A DNA stretch of 64,000 nt from an uncultured Roseibium sp. (GCF_963669205.1 NZ_OY769915.1:2764001-2828000), one strand, 5' to 3'. Counted from the first letter of the stretch, positions 32,714-42,557 are shown. Notes: generated by a model not told the origin, from the letters alone. Program-made: numbers and translations.

Positions 32714-34708
32714 ATGGTTCAGTGGTCTGACAACAACAGCCACGGTGCACACAGGCCCGAATTTGACCGGACAGTGATCCGCCCTGCGGGGAAGCCGGCA
32801 GCGCCGCCTGCTGCACCGGCACCTCCGGCGAGGCCGCAAGCGCCTCAACACGGGAATGACAAGCGCGCGAGTTCACCCATCGTGGTTTACGGGATACTTG
32901 CGCTTTCGTTCCTGGTCATCGGCGGCGGCATCGGCGCGATCGCCCACCTGGTATCGTCGGGCGCAATCTCGCTTTCGGCGCCGGAAGATGCCGGCGGCGG
33001 GCAGGTGGCTGCACCGACGGACGCGGATATTGAAGTGGACCAGGGCGTGGATACTGATGATGTGGCGTCTCTGGACCAGCAGGACGACGCGGACCTCACT
33101 GACGATGCGTCTGCAACCGGCGACGGGACGGCTGAAGACCTGGATGTCCCTGCCGATCCTTTCTTCGACATGGCGGTCTCGGCCGTCATTCCGCTCGCCG
33201 GCGACCCGGTGCTGTTGAATGACGGTGCCTCCACTGAGCGCATTCAATTGTCGGAAAGGGCCATTCCGGAGAGTTCCAAGACCAGCGGCGTCACGGCCTT
33301 GCCTGCGCTGAGCGCATTTGTCCTCGACAGCCGGATGCTGAATGACGACGGGGATCTCGTGATCCGCGCTCCGGGCAGCGAGGCCGACTTCCAGTTCGGT
33401 AATTTCGGTGGTGGCGAAGAGAACGATGGACTGATCGTGGATGAACCGGAAGTGGCCGACGATACGGGCGCTACCGATCTTCCGATATTCCTCAAACCGT
33501 CGACGGACACGCTCGATCTCTATCTGACCGAACGCCCGATCGGTCAGGGCCCCAGCCGGATCGAGGTGCGCAAGGCGATCGCCAAAACGGTTCCGATCGG
33601 CACGCTTTTGAAAGACAACGGGTTCGATGAGGAGGTGTCCAAGCAACTGCAGGAGTTCCTGAAGCTTGAATTCGACAGGTCCGATCTGATTGCGGGCGAC
33701 AAGATCGCGATACGCGGTGTGAGGCTGCCGAACCGGGTCGGCCGGATCGGGGACTATTACAGGCCTGTCCAACTGTCGCTCTATTCGGCCGATGGCTACG
33801 TCGGAACCGCGGCATACTCCGCCACGCGCGAAGGGGAGGCCTATATCCATGGAGCCGATCCCTGGTTTGGAAAGGAAATCGTGCAGGATAAGATCGGGGG
33901 CGATCAGGGCGGTCAGGCCGGAAAGACGCACCGGCTGATCGACGGACTTTATGCGACTGCGGTCCGCAACGCCGTTCCTGCGTCGATTGTCGGAGAAGCA
34001 ATCGCCTATCTTGCGCCGACCACCGATCTGAAACGGGCGATCAAGCCGGATGAACGTTTCACCCTGGTTTTCACCGACATGGCACGTGACGAAAAGCGCG
34101 GCGGTGGCCGCGTGCTGTTTGCCGGTGTCCGCAGGGGCGATAACTGGTCTGTCCGCTGTTACGTCCTCAAGGCACCGGGGAACAGGGGGTTTGCCTGTGT
34201 GAGCGAGGGCGGCAAGATCAGTCTTTCAGGTGCCATGCTGGTGCCGGTCAAGGGCGTCCTGACGTCAAAGTTCGGCATGCGGTTCCACCCGATCAAGAAA
34301 GTCTCGCGATTGCACGCGGGCGTCGATTGGGCGGCGCCCACGGGCACGCCCATCCGGGCCGCATTTTCCGGCAAGGTCACCTACAAGGATGTGCGCGGCG
34401 GCTATGGCAACTTCATAGAATTGACCCACAAGGACGGGATCACCAGCCGCTACGCGCACATGCATGAATATGCCGACGGGATCGAACTGGGATCGGTGGT
34501 CCAGGCCGGAGACCTGATCGGCTATGTCGGCACAACCGGCCTGTCGACCGGACCGCATCTGCATTTCGAAATCCGTCAGAGAGGGGAGCCCGCCGATCCG
34601 CTGTCCTTTGAAATGGAAACCGGCGCGGATGCCCCGCAGTCCGTCGCCAGCAAGGACCTCAAGGCCTATCAGGGCGTGATTGGCGAAGTGCTGACAGGCA
34701 GCCAATGA
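32714..34708 (+). CDS. Membrane-anchored M23-family peptidoglycan endopeptidase
   Basis: A 664-residue protein with a Pro-rich cytoplasmic start, one TM (about 56-78, VVYGILALSFLVIGGG), a long acidic low-complexity linker (about 85-150) and a folded region. A C-terminal M23 (LytM-type) domain follows (about 515-640). The zinc-binding and catalytic residues are complete: His534 and Asp538 (LHAGVDWAAP), His615 and His617 (PHLHFE). Expected role is cleavage of peptide crosslinks in peptidoglycan, for example to open room for an envelope-spanning machine. It faces convergently into tssH and is placed between the cyclase and the T6SS. Confidence 0.9.
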   Translation: MVQWSDNNSHGAHRPEFDRTVIRPAGKPAAPPAAPAPPARPQAPQHGNDKRASSPIVVYGILALSFLVIGGGIGAIAHLVSSGAISLSAPEDAGGGQVAAPTDADIEVDQGVDTDDVASLDQQDDADLTDDASATGDGTAEDLDVPADPFFDMAVSAVIPLAGDPVLLNDGASTERIQLSERAIPESSKTSGVTALPALSAFVLDSRMLNDDGDLVIRAPGSEADFQFGNFGGGEENDGLIVDEPEVADDTGATDLPIFLKPSTDTLDLYLTERPIGQGPSRIEVRKAIAKTVPIGTLLKDNGFDEEVSKQLQEFLKLEFDRSDLIAGDKIAIRGVRLPNRVGRIGDYYRPVQLSLYSADGYVGTAAYSATREGEAYIHGADPWFGKEIVQDKIGGDQGGQAGKTHRLIDGLYATAVRNAVPASIVGEAIAYLAPTTDLKRAIKPDERFTLVFTDMARDEKRGGGRVLFAGVRRGDNWSVRCYVLKAPGNRGFACVSEGGKISLSGAMLVPVKGVLTSKFGMRFHPIKKVSRLHAGVDWAAPTGTPIRAAFSGKVTYKDVRGGYGNFIELTHKDGITSRYAHMHEYADGIELGSVVQAGDLIGYVGTTGLSTGPHLHFEIRQRGEPADPLSFEMETGADAPQSVASKDLKAYQGVIGEVLTGSQ

Positions 34709-34800
34709 AGAACAGCCGGCAGGTGCCGGTCTGAGCCGGTTCCGGACACTCTGGCCGGTCCCGCATTGAGCAGCAGATCGAGCATGGGATTGCAAAAGCA

Positions 34801-34826
34801 CATGGCGGTGCCGGGGCACCGCCATG
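34801..34826. terminator. 26-bp palindrome between convergent M23 and tssH genes
   Basis: CATGGCGGTGCC-GG-GGCACCGCCATG is a perfect 12-bp inverted repeat with a 2-base loop, lying between the M23 stop (34708) and the tssH stop (34844). It can form a stable hairpin for both strands and may act as a bidirectional terminator, but lacks a long T-run on either side. Confidence 0.5.
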
Positions 34827-34843
34827 AATGCCGGCGAAGCGTA

Positions 34844-37654
34844 TTATGCGTCGCCTGTCGCGATCTCCAGACCGTCTTCACCCGCCGTGATCGCCACGGA
34901 AGTCAGTTCCTCTCCGTTCATCTGAGCGGTCAGGAACGCCCGCGAGAGCTTGGGCAGGAGGTCGTTCGTCAGGATGTTGTCGATCATCCGGCCGCCACTG
35001 TCCGGATCACGGCAAAGCGAAACGATGTGCGCGATGACATCGTCCCCGAATGTCAGCTCCGCATCCCGGTTCTGTTTCACGCGCTTGACGATACGATTGA
35101 GCTGAAGACGGATGATGAAGCCGAGCATGGACGGTGACAACGGATAGTAGGGGATCGTCACGATCCGGCCGAGCAGTGCCGGTGGAAACACATCCAGGAG
35201 CGCCGGTCGCAAGGCCTCCGCCAGCTGTTCGGCGTCCGGCGCATTCGGATCGGTGGCCGCGAGATCCGGGTCGCTTGAGACCGGCGTGTCCAGCATGTGG
35301 CTTGCCGCGTTCATGATCGTCTCGGTGCCGACATTCGATGTCAGCAGGATCAGCGTGTTTCGGAAGTCGATCCTGCGGCCCATGCCGTCTTCCATCCAGC
35401 CCTTGTCGAAGACCTGGAAGAAGATTTCATGGACGTCCGGGTGCGCCTTTTCCACTTCGTCGAGAAGCACGACGGAGTAGGGTTTGCGGCGGACCGCCTC
35501 CGTCAGACGTCCGCCTTCGCCGTAGCCGACGTAACCCGGAGGAGCACCCTTCAGGCCGGAGACGGAGTGTGCTTCCTGAAACTCCGACATGTTGATAGTG
35601 ATCAGGCTGTCTTCGCCGCCGTAGAGCGTTTCCGCAAGCGCGAGTGCGGTCTCCGTCTTGCCGACGCCCGAAGGGCCGCACAGCATGAAGACACCGATCG
35701 GCTTGTCCGGATTGCCCAGCTGGGCGCGGCTGGTCTCGATCCGTTTGGCAATCATGGCGAGGCCGTGGGCCTGACCGATGACGCGCTTGTTCAGGCTGTC
35801 CGTCAGGTTGAGGATAGTCGACATCTCGTCCTGCACCATCCGGCCGACGGGAATGCCGGTCCAGTCCGAAATGATGCTCGCGACGGCTTCGTCATCGACA
35901 TATGCATAGACCATGCGCTCGTCTTCGGGGATCTCGGCGAGTTCCGCGCGTTTCTCGTGCAGGGCGGTGCGAATCGCGTCCTCGTCTTCCAGGTCGACAT
36001 CGAGATCGAGTTCGATGTCGTCGATCGAGACAAGCGCCGGGCCGTCATGCTCGGGGTCCTCGATCTCCGCGCTTTCCGGATGGGGGGCCGGTTCTCCACC
36101 CTTGAGCTGCGACAGGGCAGCGTTCAGGCGGCGTATTGCGGCCACAAGCGCGCGTTCGCGCTCCCATTCCTCCCTGACCTTCTCGATGTCGCCTTCGGTC
36201 GCCTCAATGGCCTCGTTCAGCGCATCCAGCTGTTCCTGATGCTCCAGGCCGAGTTCGGTATCGTCTGTAAGCGCGCTTTTCTCGGTTTCCAGGAAACCCT
36301 TCTTGGCCACGAGGTCGGACAGCTTGGCAGGCTGTGCGGCCTGCGAAATGTTTACCCGTGCCGAAGCCGTGTCTAGAACGCTGACCGCCTTGTCCGGCAA
36401 TTGCCGCGCAGGGATGTAGCGATGGGACAGCGAAACCGCGGATTTGACGGCGCTGTCCAGGATGCGCACCTGGTGATGTTCTTCCATGGGGCCGAGCAGG
36501 CCGCGCACCATCGCGAAGCACTTTTCCTCATCCGGCTCATCGACCTGGACCGGTTGGAAACGCCGCGTGAGGGCAGGGTCCTTTTCGAAATGCTGGCGGT
36601 ACTCCGACCATGTCGTGGCCGCGACCGTGCGCAGCGTCCCGCGTGCGAGCGCCGGCTTGAGCAGGTTGGCGGCATCACCCGTGCCCGCCGCGCCCCCGGC
36701 GCCGATCAGCGTGTGCGCCTCATCGATGAACAGGATCGTCGGCACGATCGAGGCATGCACGGCGTCGATAACGGCACGAAGCCGCTTTTCGAATTCGCCT
36801 TTCATCGACGCGCCGGCTTGCAGCAGACCGAGATCGAGCGCACACAGGCGCGTTCCAAGCAGGGCGGGCGGAACATCACCTGCAACGATCTTCTGGGCGA
36901 ACCCCTCAACAATCGCCGTCTTGCCGACACCTGCCTCACCGGTCAGGATGGGGTTGTTCTGCCGGCGGCGCATCAGGACATCGATGACCTGGCGGATTTC
37001 TTCGTCCCGGCCGACGATCGGATCGAATTCCTCCGCGCGCGCCCGGGCGGTGAAGTCGACCGTGAACTGGGAGAGGGCATCTTCGCCGACGCCGCTACCG
37101 GGAGCGGTCTCCGCAGGTTCTCCACCGGGGGCTGCTGCGGCCTTTGGACCGGAACCGTCGATCGGACGCGCACCGACCTCGCTTGAAGATCCGGCGATCT
37201 TGTCGAGGTCGCGCGTGAGCACGTCGCGGTTCAATCCCTCAAGCGCTGGCGAATAACTGCGGAACTGTCGCCAGGCCGTCTTGTCGCCCATGGCTGCGAT
37301 CAGCACGTAGGCGGACCGGATCTTGTAGTCGCCGTAGCGCAGGGTTCCCTCGAACCACGCCCGTTCAAGCGCCTCCTGGAAGGGCGTCGCCATCGACGGA
37401 AGTTCCGTCTGATTGATCTTCAGGTCCGCGATCGCCTTCTGGAGGTCACCGTGAACGTCGCCGACATCAATGCCGAAGTGGCGCAGAATATGGACGAAAT
37501 CGGTATTCTCGTCGCGTGCGAGATAATAGAGCCAATGAAGGATCTCCAGGTGCCGGTGACCGGAACTCTTGGTGAGCCGCATGGCTTTTTCGAGACAGTC
37601 GTAGCTGACTGTCGTGAGTTTGTTGGCAACTGTTTCAACCAGAATGTCACTCAT
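34844..37654 (-). CDS. tssH: T6SS ATPase TssH (ClpV)
   Basis: A 936-residue AAA+ disaggregase that extracts and recycles contracted TssB/TssC sheath. An N-terminal ClpN domain (about 1-150, MSDILVETVANKLT) leads to AAA domain 1 with Walker A GEAGVGKTAIV (about 238-248). A coiled-coil middle domain (about 440-560) and AAA domain 2 with GPSGVGKTETALAL (about 658-671) follow, then the C-terminal D2-small region. It is the final gene of the minus T6SS arm, 25 bases after tssG, and a full-length ClpV. Confidence 0.97.
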   Translation of the reverse strand: MSDILVETVANKLTTVSYDCLEKAMRLTKSSGHRHLEILHWLYYLARDENTDFVHILRHFGIDVGDVHGDLQKAIADLKINQTELPSMATPFQEALERAWFEGTLRYGDYKIRSAYVLIAAMGDKTAWRQFRSYSPALEGLNRDVLTRDLDKIAGSSSEVGARPIDGSGPKAAAAPGGEPAETAPGSGVGEDALSQFTVDFTARARAEEFDPIVGRDEEIRQVIDVLMRRRQNNPILTGEAGVGKTAIVEGFAQKIVAGDVPPALLGTRLCALDLGLLQAGASMKGEFEKRLRAVIDAVHASIVPTILFIDEAHTLIGAGGAAGTGDAANLLKPALARGTLRTVAATTWSEYRQHFEKDPALTRRFQPVQVDEPDEEKCFAMVRGLLGPMEEHHQVRILDSAVKSAVSLSHRYIPARQLPDKAVSVLDTASARVNISQAAQPAKLSDLVAKKGFLETEKSALTDDTELGLEHQEQLDALNEAIEATEGDIEKVREEWERERALVAAIRRLNAALSQLKGGEPAPHPESAEIEDPEHDGPALVSIDDIELDLDVDLEDEDAIRTALHEKRAELAEIPEDERMVYAYVDDEAVASIISDWTGIPVGRMVQDEMSTILNLTDSLNKRVIGQAHGLAMIAKRIETSRAQLGNPDKPIGVFMLCGPSGVGKTETALALAETLYGGEDSLITINMSEFQEAHSVSGLKGAPPGYVGYGEGGRLTEAVRRKPYSVVLLDEVEKAHPDVHEIFFQVFDKGWMEDGMGRRIDFRNTLILLTSNVGTETIMNAASHMLDTPVSSDPDLAATDPNAPDAEQLAEALRPALLDVFPPALLGRIVTIPYYPLSPSMLGFIIRLQLNRIVKRVKQNRDAELTFGDDVIAHIVSLCRDPDSGGRMIDNILTNDLLPKLSRAFLTAQMNGEELTSVAITAGEDGLEIATGDA

Positions 37655-37679
37655 GGCACCGGCCTTTCAAATTGGAGAC

Positions 37680-39227
37680 CTATTGATAAACGGTGGTATG
37701 CCGACGAACCGGCCGGAACCGGGTATCGGTCAACATGTCTTCTTCGTCGTCGGTTGCATCGTCCTCCGCCGGTGCAGCGTCAACCGGCTTCAGCCAACCG
37801 ATATGGCCGAGTGTTGCCGAGCTGGTACTGTCCATCCGGACGGAAGAGGCGCATCTTTTCGGAAGCGCAAGTTCGATTTCGTACTCGATCTCCAGTCCGA
37901 GGTAAAAATCGATGAGATCGAAAAGCTGCTCGGTCCAGGGATTGGGCCGAGTTCGTGTCGGTGGCAAAAACTTGCGGTATTCGTCAAGGGAGCTTGTGAA
38001 GATCCGGATCCGGACCTTGTCGCTGACGCTGTAGACCTTGGAGCCGACGATCGTGTCCATGCCCAGTTGACCGCCGCCACCGGGGCCCAGACCGCCGATG
38101 CTGAGCTGGTCATCGGGGTCGAGGTGCAGCCACGTGCCGACACACTGGTCAATCTCGACTTCAACGCCAAAAACGCCGGTAATCAGGGCCTTCAAACGCG
38201 CAGCGCTCTTGACCTTCGTTGAGGTTATGCCTGCGAACAGCAGTTTGATCCGGTCGTCGATCCCGTCAAGATCCTGGTAAATGGGGCTGCCGATACCAAT
38301 GCTCGACCCGAGGTAGGACAGGAACCGGTCATCATCCGGACGGTCGTGCTGCACAATCGGGCGCGCATCAGCCCAGGCCCGGAAAAACAACTGAACGAAG
38401 CGGTTGTTGAAGACATCCAGAAATCTCGGGAAACTGTCGTCCCCCCGCAGGCCGCGCACGATGGCTTCGTCTGTATATGCCGAAGGCAGCGCTCCGTGCG
38501 GTCCCAGGAAGCCCAGGAACTTTTCAAGCAGAACGAGGCCATCATCGGCATCTCGGGTAGCGCGTTCAATCGTGGATGTCGCGAATTCGCCGGTCGGATC
38601 CTGTCCGAACCGGACAATGTCTTCCATTGTCCGTCGGCTCTTGCCGATGCGGGGAGGGGCCGGTTCATCGAGCTTCTTCGGCCCCATGCCGGATTGCGCG
38701 CCGCCTGGTCCCGTCTGGCCTTCAAGCATGCGCAGCACTGCCAGGAGATCGTGTCCACCGGGGTGTTTCTGCACACGGTCGCTGAGTGCGGCCAGCAACG
38801 AGGCAAACTGCTGTTGCACCGGAACTTCTATCCTGGCCTCTTCGACAGGTCGCGGTTCCTCTTCTTCCGGACCTTCTGGTGCCGGTGGCTCCTCTGCCTC
38901 TGCAACAAATTCTTCTGTCGGGGTTTCATCCGCCCGTTCGGTGCCGGTTTCCGGAGAAGAAGGTGTCTCGATCGTGTGCGATATTATCGTGTCGGATTGG
39001 AGCTCTTCAGCCGTGAGCGGCGTAGCGTCCGGTTCGCTTTGGAGAACCTCTTGTGCAAGCTCGGCGATTTCACCGCTTTCGAGCGAAGGCGTTTCTTCGG
39101 GTTCCGAGGGGCTGTCCGGCCAGACGGAAGGGGCCGCAGCCACCTGCACGACCGTCTTGTCGGCGGCCGTCTTCTTGCTCTTGGGAACAACTTTCGTCTT
39201 CTGGTCGTTGTCGTCAGCGTCGCTCAT
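37680..39227 (-). CDS. tssG: T6SS baseplate protein TssG with a long acidic N-terminal extension
   Basis: A 515-residue TssG (VCA0111/ImpH-like). The conserved part starts near QQQFASLLAALSDRVQ at about residue 145. The first 145 residues are a low-complexity acidic Pro/Glu-rich tail (SEPEETPSLES, PEEEEPRPVEE), absent from the usual 330-350-residue TssG. SIGGLGPGGGGQLGMDTIVG and WTEQLFDLIDFYLG are core TssG segments. With TssF and TssE it builds the baseplate wedge. The ATG overlaps the tssF stop (ATGA); the in-frame start at 39299 would lie inside tssF and is less likely. Confidence 0.88.
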   Translation of the reverse strand: MSDADDNDQKTKVVPKSKKTAADKTVVQVAAAPSVWPDSPSEPEETPSLESGEIAELAQEVLQSEPDATPLTAEELQSDTIISHTIETPSSPETGTERADETPTEEFVAEAEEPPAPEGPEEEEPRPVEEARIEVPVQQQFASLLAALSDRVQKHPGGHDLLAVLRMLEGQTGPGGAQSGMGPKKLDEPAPPRIGKSRRTMEDIVRFGQDPTGEFATSTIERATRDADDGLVLLEKFLGFLGPHGALPSAYTDEAIVRGLRGDDSFPRFLDVFNNRFVQLFFRAWADARPIVQHDRPDDDRFLSYLGSSIGIGSPIYQDLDGIDDRIKLLFAGITSTKVKSAARLKALITGVFGVEVEIDQCVGTWLHLDPDDQLSIGGLGPGGGGQLGMDTIVGSKVYSVSDKVRIRIFTSSLDEYRKFLPPTRTRPNPWTEQLFDLIDFYLGLEIEYEIELALPKRCASSVRMDSTSSATLGHIGWLKPVDAAPAEDDATDDEEDMLTDTRFRPVRRHTTVYQ

Positions 39228-41221
39228 AGGATCCCTTGTGCTCCGATCCTGGGAGGCCATTTCATGATGACGCCGCGTTCCGTTGTTGCGATCACGCACT
39301 GGGTGAAATGGTTGATGGACGCATACTCCGCAATGAAGCGATCAAGCACGGCACCCATGAGAAACGCACTGGCTCCTTCAAATGCCTTGTCGTCAAGCGT
39401 GATCGTGACTTCCAGTCCCCGCGCCACACCGGTTCCTGACTTTTGCTGCAAGCGCCGCACGACGGGCCGTGTCGACACGGAGCGAACCGACTGGGCCTGG
39501 CGATCCGCGGCATTGTCGGCGAGCGGCGCGAACAGGCTGAGGATGTCCCTGAAGGACCGACCGTCCTGCCCCGCGGCATCATGCACAAGACCGGTATGGT
39601 TGAGCGCCAGCACGTTGATCAGCCGCCAGGCAATCGCTCCGGCATGTCCCTCCTCGCCGAGCCGTTCATTGTAGGATATGAGCGGAGGGCGCGGCTGCGT
39701 CGGACCCGCGACGCAGTCAACCTTCAGGCTGACGTCTTCCAGGATGCGGAAATCACCGATCGGTGACTTCTCCGGGTTGCTGCCGACGGGAAGCTCCGCC
39801 GCAAGCGCCCGGTTGGAGGCCATGACCTTCAGGGAGAGTTCCGCCAGGCGTTTGTTTCCGCTTTCCAGCAGCGCGGCAGCCTGTGCACCGCTCGAGATCA
39901 TGATGAAGGTTTCCGTCCCGATATAGGAACTCGGCTGCATTCTTCTCAGTTCGCTGGAGGACTGCCGGCGGGGCATGCGCCGGATCGTGTAGAACCATTC
40001 GTGACCGGCTTTTTCCGTGTCGGGTGCAACGCTGTAGAGCGGTTCCACGGATCGTTTTTCACCGCCCGAGAAATGGGCATTCACCTCTGTCACGGCGTGG
40101 ACTTCGTAGTCGAGGGGCCGGGTCCGGTCGGTGATGACGGCAAATTCGTGCTGCCCCTTCTTGATCGGAACCCTGTCGGTTGCGCGTTCGAACAGATTGA
40201 CCGCCGGCGCAGTGTGGAGCGCGAAGATCTTGTCCTCGACATGGGAAGGCAGGCGCGGATCCGCTTCATCAAACACGAACACGACCTCGAACGACTTCGC
40301 GTTCACGCGGTCAAGATACTTTCGCAGTCCCGTCAGGCGAAATCCCAGGAAACTGCGCGGAAAGTTGAAGTAGTCCCGCAAGTGGTCGAAGCCGACGAAA
40401 AGTCTTCTGTCGTTGCGCAGCAGCGCGTCGTTCTCGTCGAAACCGAGTTGGGTGACTGCATCCACCGGAAAGCGCTGAAGCGTCGCCTGTCCGAACGAGT
40501 CTTCGGTTCTGAGGTAGACCGCAATCGTATGACCGAAAATCTGCTCGTAAACCTTTGCCGCCAGATCGAGCGGCCCGACAAGCTGTATCGGCAACTCATC
40601 GATGCGGCATCCGGCAACCTGGTATTCCGGCTTTTTCAGCGCTTCGTCTTCAGAGACCTCAAGCTCCGGGTCTTCCGCCATCCGGTGGGTCAGCTTGATG
40701 GCAAGCCCTGCGCGCACGCGCCGGTCCTCTGCCATCGCGGCCCCGAGCCCGGACACCTGGGCAGCGGAGCTCAGATACCGAGCACCTGCAAGCTGCAGGG
40801 GGGTGAGCACGATCGGGGCAGCTAACGTGAACCGGCATCTGACTTCTCCCTGACGTTCCCGGAAGACCGCTTCCATGGGGGCGTGCCGGTCAACCCTTAT
40901 CCCGGCCCTGAGGTTGGCGTCGCCGTATTTGGGAGTGACGCGGGCCAGCACCATGGAGGGGATGGGGGCAAGGGCAGACGGATAGAGCTGTTCGAACAGG
41001 TTGGAGGTGAACTCGGCAAACTCGTGTTTCATCTTCAGCTGAACACGGGCCGCCAGAAAAGCGGTGCCTTCCAGCAATCCGGACAGCATCGGGTCGGACC
41101 GGTCCTCAAGAAGCCCGCCCAGTCGTTCGGCCACGGCGGGGTAGGACTCGGCAAAAGCAGCGCCCTGCTCACGCAGATAGGTGAGTTCCTGATTGTAGAG
41201 GTCCAGAAATTCGCGGTTCAT
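39224..41221 (-). CDS. tssF: T6SS baseplate protein TssF
   Basis: A 665-residue baseplate wedge protein. The N-terminus (MNREFLDLYNQELTYLREQG) is the standard TssF opening, and FAESYPAVAERLG is typical. YFNFPRSFLGFRLTGLRKYL and PSYIGTETFIMISSG-type segments occur at the usual positions. Stop and start overlap its neighbours by four bases on both sides (tssE before, tssG after), so expression of E-F-G is coupled. Confidence 0.96.
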   Translation of the reverse strand: MNREFLDLYNQELTYLREQGAAFAESYPAVAERLGGLLEDRSDPMLSGLLEGTAFLAARVQLKMKHEFAEFTSNLFEQLYPSALAPIPSMVLARVTPKYGDANLRAGIRVDRHAPMEAVFRERQGEVRCRFTLAAPIVLTPLQLAGARYLSSAAQVSGLGAAMAEDRRVRAGLAIKLTHRMAEDPELEVSEDEALKKPEYQVAGCRIDELPIQLVGPLDLAAKVYEQIFGHTIAVYLRTEDSFGQATLQRFPVDAVTQLGFDENDALLRNDRRLFVGFDHLRDYFNFPRSFLGFRLTGLRKYLDRVNAKSFEVVFVFDEADPRLPSHVEDKIFALHTAPAVNLFERATDRVPIKKGQHEFAVITDRTRPLDYEVHAVTEVNAHFSGGEKRSVEPLYSVAPDTEKAGHEWFYTIRRMPRRQSSSELRRMQPSSYIGTETFIMISSGAQAAALLESGNKRLAELSLKVMASNRALAAELPVGSNPEKSPIGDFRILEDVSLKVDCVAGPTQPRPPLISYNERLGEEGHAGAIAWRLINVLALNHTGLVHDAAGQDGRSFRDILSLFAPLADNAADRQAQSVRSVSTRPVVRRLQQKSGTGVARGLEVTITLDDKAFEGASAFLMGAVLDRFIAEYASINHFTQCVIATTERGVIMKWPPRIGAQGIL

Positions 41222-41769
41222 GCAGTCGCCCCGATAATCTTGATGCGTCCGAATGCCGGGTCGACATCCGCAATGAATTCACTACCGATGCGAACAGGAT
41301 CGCACCTTATGTCAGCCTTGATCAGAAACCGTACCTTGAACGTTTCGCTCTCGATGCTGTCGTCACGTATGACCTGCAGCGTGCGCGGGTCCATGCGCGG
41401 TTCGAAGCGAATGAGGGCTTCGCGGATGTCGTCCGCCAGCCGGTCGATCTTGATGGTGTCGACGACATGAACGGAAAGGTCGGGAAGGCCGTAGTTTAGG
41501 ATTGAACTCTCGACTTCGGGGAAATCGGAAAGATCCTGTGTGGAATTGAGATTGACGGTATTCAGCAGGGCCTGAAGATCGCGGCGCACCTCCGAAAGAA
41601 GCGTGTGTTCCGTGACACCGTAGCTTCTGGAAAGTCGCCGTCCGGACTTGAGGTTCTTGCCCTTGCCCTCTTCTTTCTGGCGTTCCTGCGCAGCCTTGTA
41701 CTCCGGGTCGTCCATAGCGCGGAAGGCCCACATCAAAGGCGCGTGAATCTTCACAGTTGATTTTGCCAT
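41218..41769 (-). CDS. tssE: T6SS baseplate protein TssE (gp25-like)
   Basis: A 183-residue member of the phage gp25-lysozyme-like family that joins sheath and baseplate. The gp25 core runs from about SVRRDLQALLNTVN-like (SEVRRDLQALLNTVN, about 65-80) to the end. SILNYGLPDLSVH and ALIRFEPRMDPRTLQVI are the characteristic segments. The ATG at 41769 was chosen over the TTG at 41799 because it is a stronger start and begins MAKSTVKIHAPLMWAF. An N-terminal basic patch of about 50 residues precedes the core. It lies after hcp and its terminator, so it depends on readthrough or a local promoter. Confidence 0.9.
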   Translation of the reverse strand: MAKSTVKIHAPLMWAFRAMDDPEYKAAQERQKEEGKGKNLKSGRRLSRSYGVTEHTLLSEVRRDLQALLNTVNLNSTQDLSDFPEVESSILNYGLPDLSVHVVDTIKIDRLADDIREALIRFEPRMDPRTLQVIRDDSIESETFKVRFLIKADIRCDPVRIGSEFIADVDPAFGRIKIIGATA

Positions 41770-41856
41770 CGGCAATGCCCGGGAGGTAGCTGCTGTCAAC
41801 GAATTCCGGAAGGCGAATGACGCACTGCGTCTCTGGTCTGTTCGAATGCCGCCCCC

Positions 41857-41895
41857 AAAAAAGAACGGCTGCCGCCCGCCTGGGCGCCAGCCGTT
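41857..41895 (-). terminator. Rho-independent terminator after hcp
   Basis: On the minus strand a stem of 8 plus 5 bp with a single C-C mismatch (AACGGCTG...CAGCCGTT) is followed by six T residues. It lies 13 bases after the hcp stop and before tssE, so it likely lowers expression of the structural baseplate genes relative to the abundant tube protein. Confidence 0.8.
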
Positions 41896-41907
41896 TCGGC
41901 AAATGCC

Positions 41908-42396
41908 TTATTTCTTTTCGTTCGCTGCGATATCGAAGGCGAACTCAGGTGTTGCACCCTTGGAACCGTCCGGCTTCTGTTCGGTGTACATCACCTTGAA
42001 GGAACCGAAGTTGAGCGACCAGGTGCAGGTGACCCGGTCTTCAGACCCGGTACCGCCGGTGGAGAAGCTGGAGACGAGAATGTCTTCCATTTCAATCTTC
42101 AAGTACTCGAGCGGGTTGTCACCGGCAGCCTTGCGGCAATACAGCGTGCCCTTCGAGATGTGCTTGCCGGTCGCCAGGCACTGCAGGGCTGCAGACGTAT
42201 CCTTACCGATATACGAAACCAGGCTCAGATCCTGAAAGTGTGCCTTGCCGCCACCGGAACCGGAACCCATGTGGGTCGTGCCGGACTGGGATGCGCCCCA
42301 GGACCAGGACAGGATGTCAATTTCGTCCTTGTGAGTCTTGTCCTGCGACTCACCCTTGATACCGTCGAGCTTCAGAAAACAATCAACCTTAGCCAT
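41908..42396 (-). CDS. hcp: T6SS tube protein TssD (Hcp)
   Basis: A 162-residue Hcp, the hexameric inner-tube protein also secreted by the system. The start MAKVDCFLKLDGIKGESQDKTH and DILSWSWGASQSG are the conserved Hcp opening. The C-terminal CTWSLNFGSFKVMYTEQKPDGSKG is typical. The 202-base gap upstream and the terminator downstream fit the usual high independent expression. AGAGGA precedes the ATG. No toxic C-terminal extension is present. Confidence 0.97.
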   Translation of the reverse strand: MAKVDCFLKLDGIKGESQDKTHKDEIDILSWSWGASQSGTTHMGSGSGGGKAHFQDLSLVSYIGKDTSAALQCLATGKHISKGTLYCRKAAGDNPLEYLKIEMEDILVSSFSTGGTGSEDRVTCTWSLNFGSFKVMYTEQKPDGSKGATPEFAFDIAANEKK

Positions 42397-42557
42397 TTTA
42401 AATAATCCTCTTTGTGTTCAGACCGGTTTGTTTAGCCGGCACTGGGTTTCCAATACTTGCATCTAACTCAGACCTTCTGGCCCGAACCCCTGAGAGCTTT
42501 CGCGTCTCTTTTAGACCTCCACCCGGTTGTCCCGGTTTGCACCCCTTGAGGATGCGG

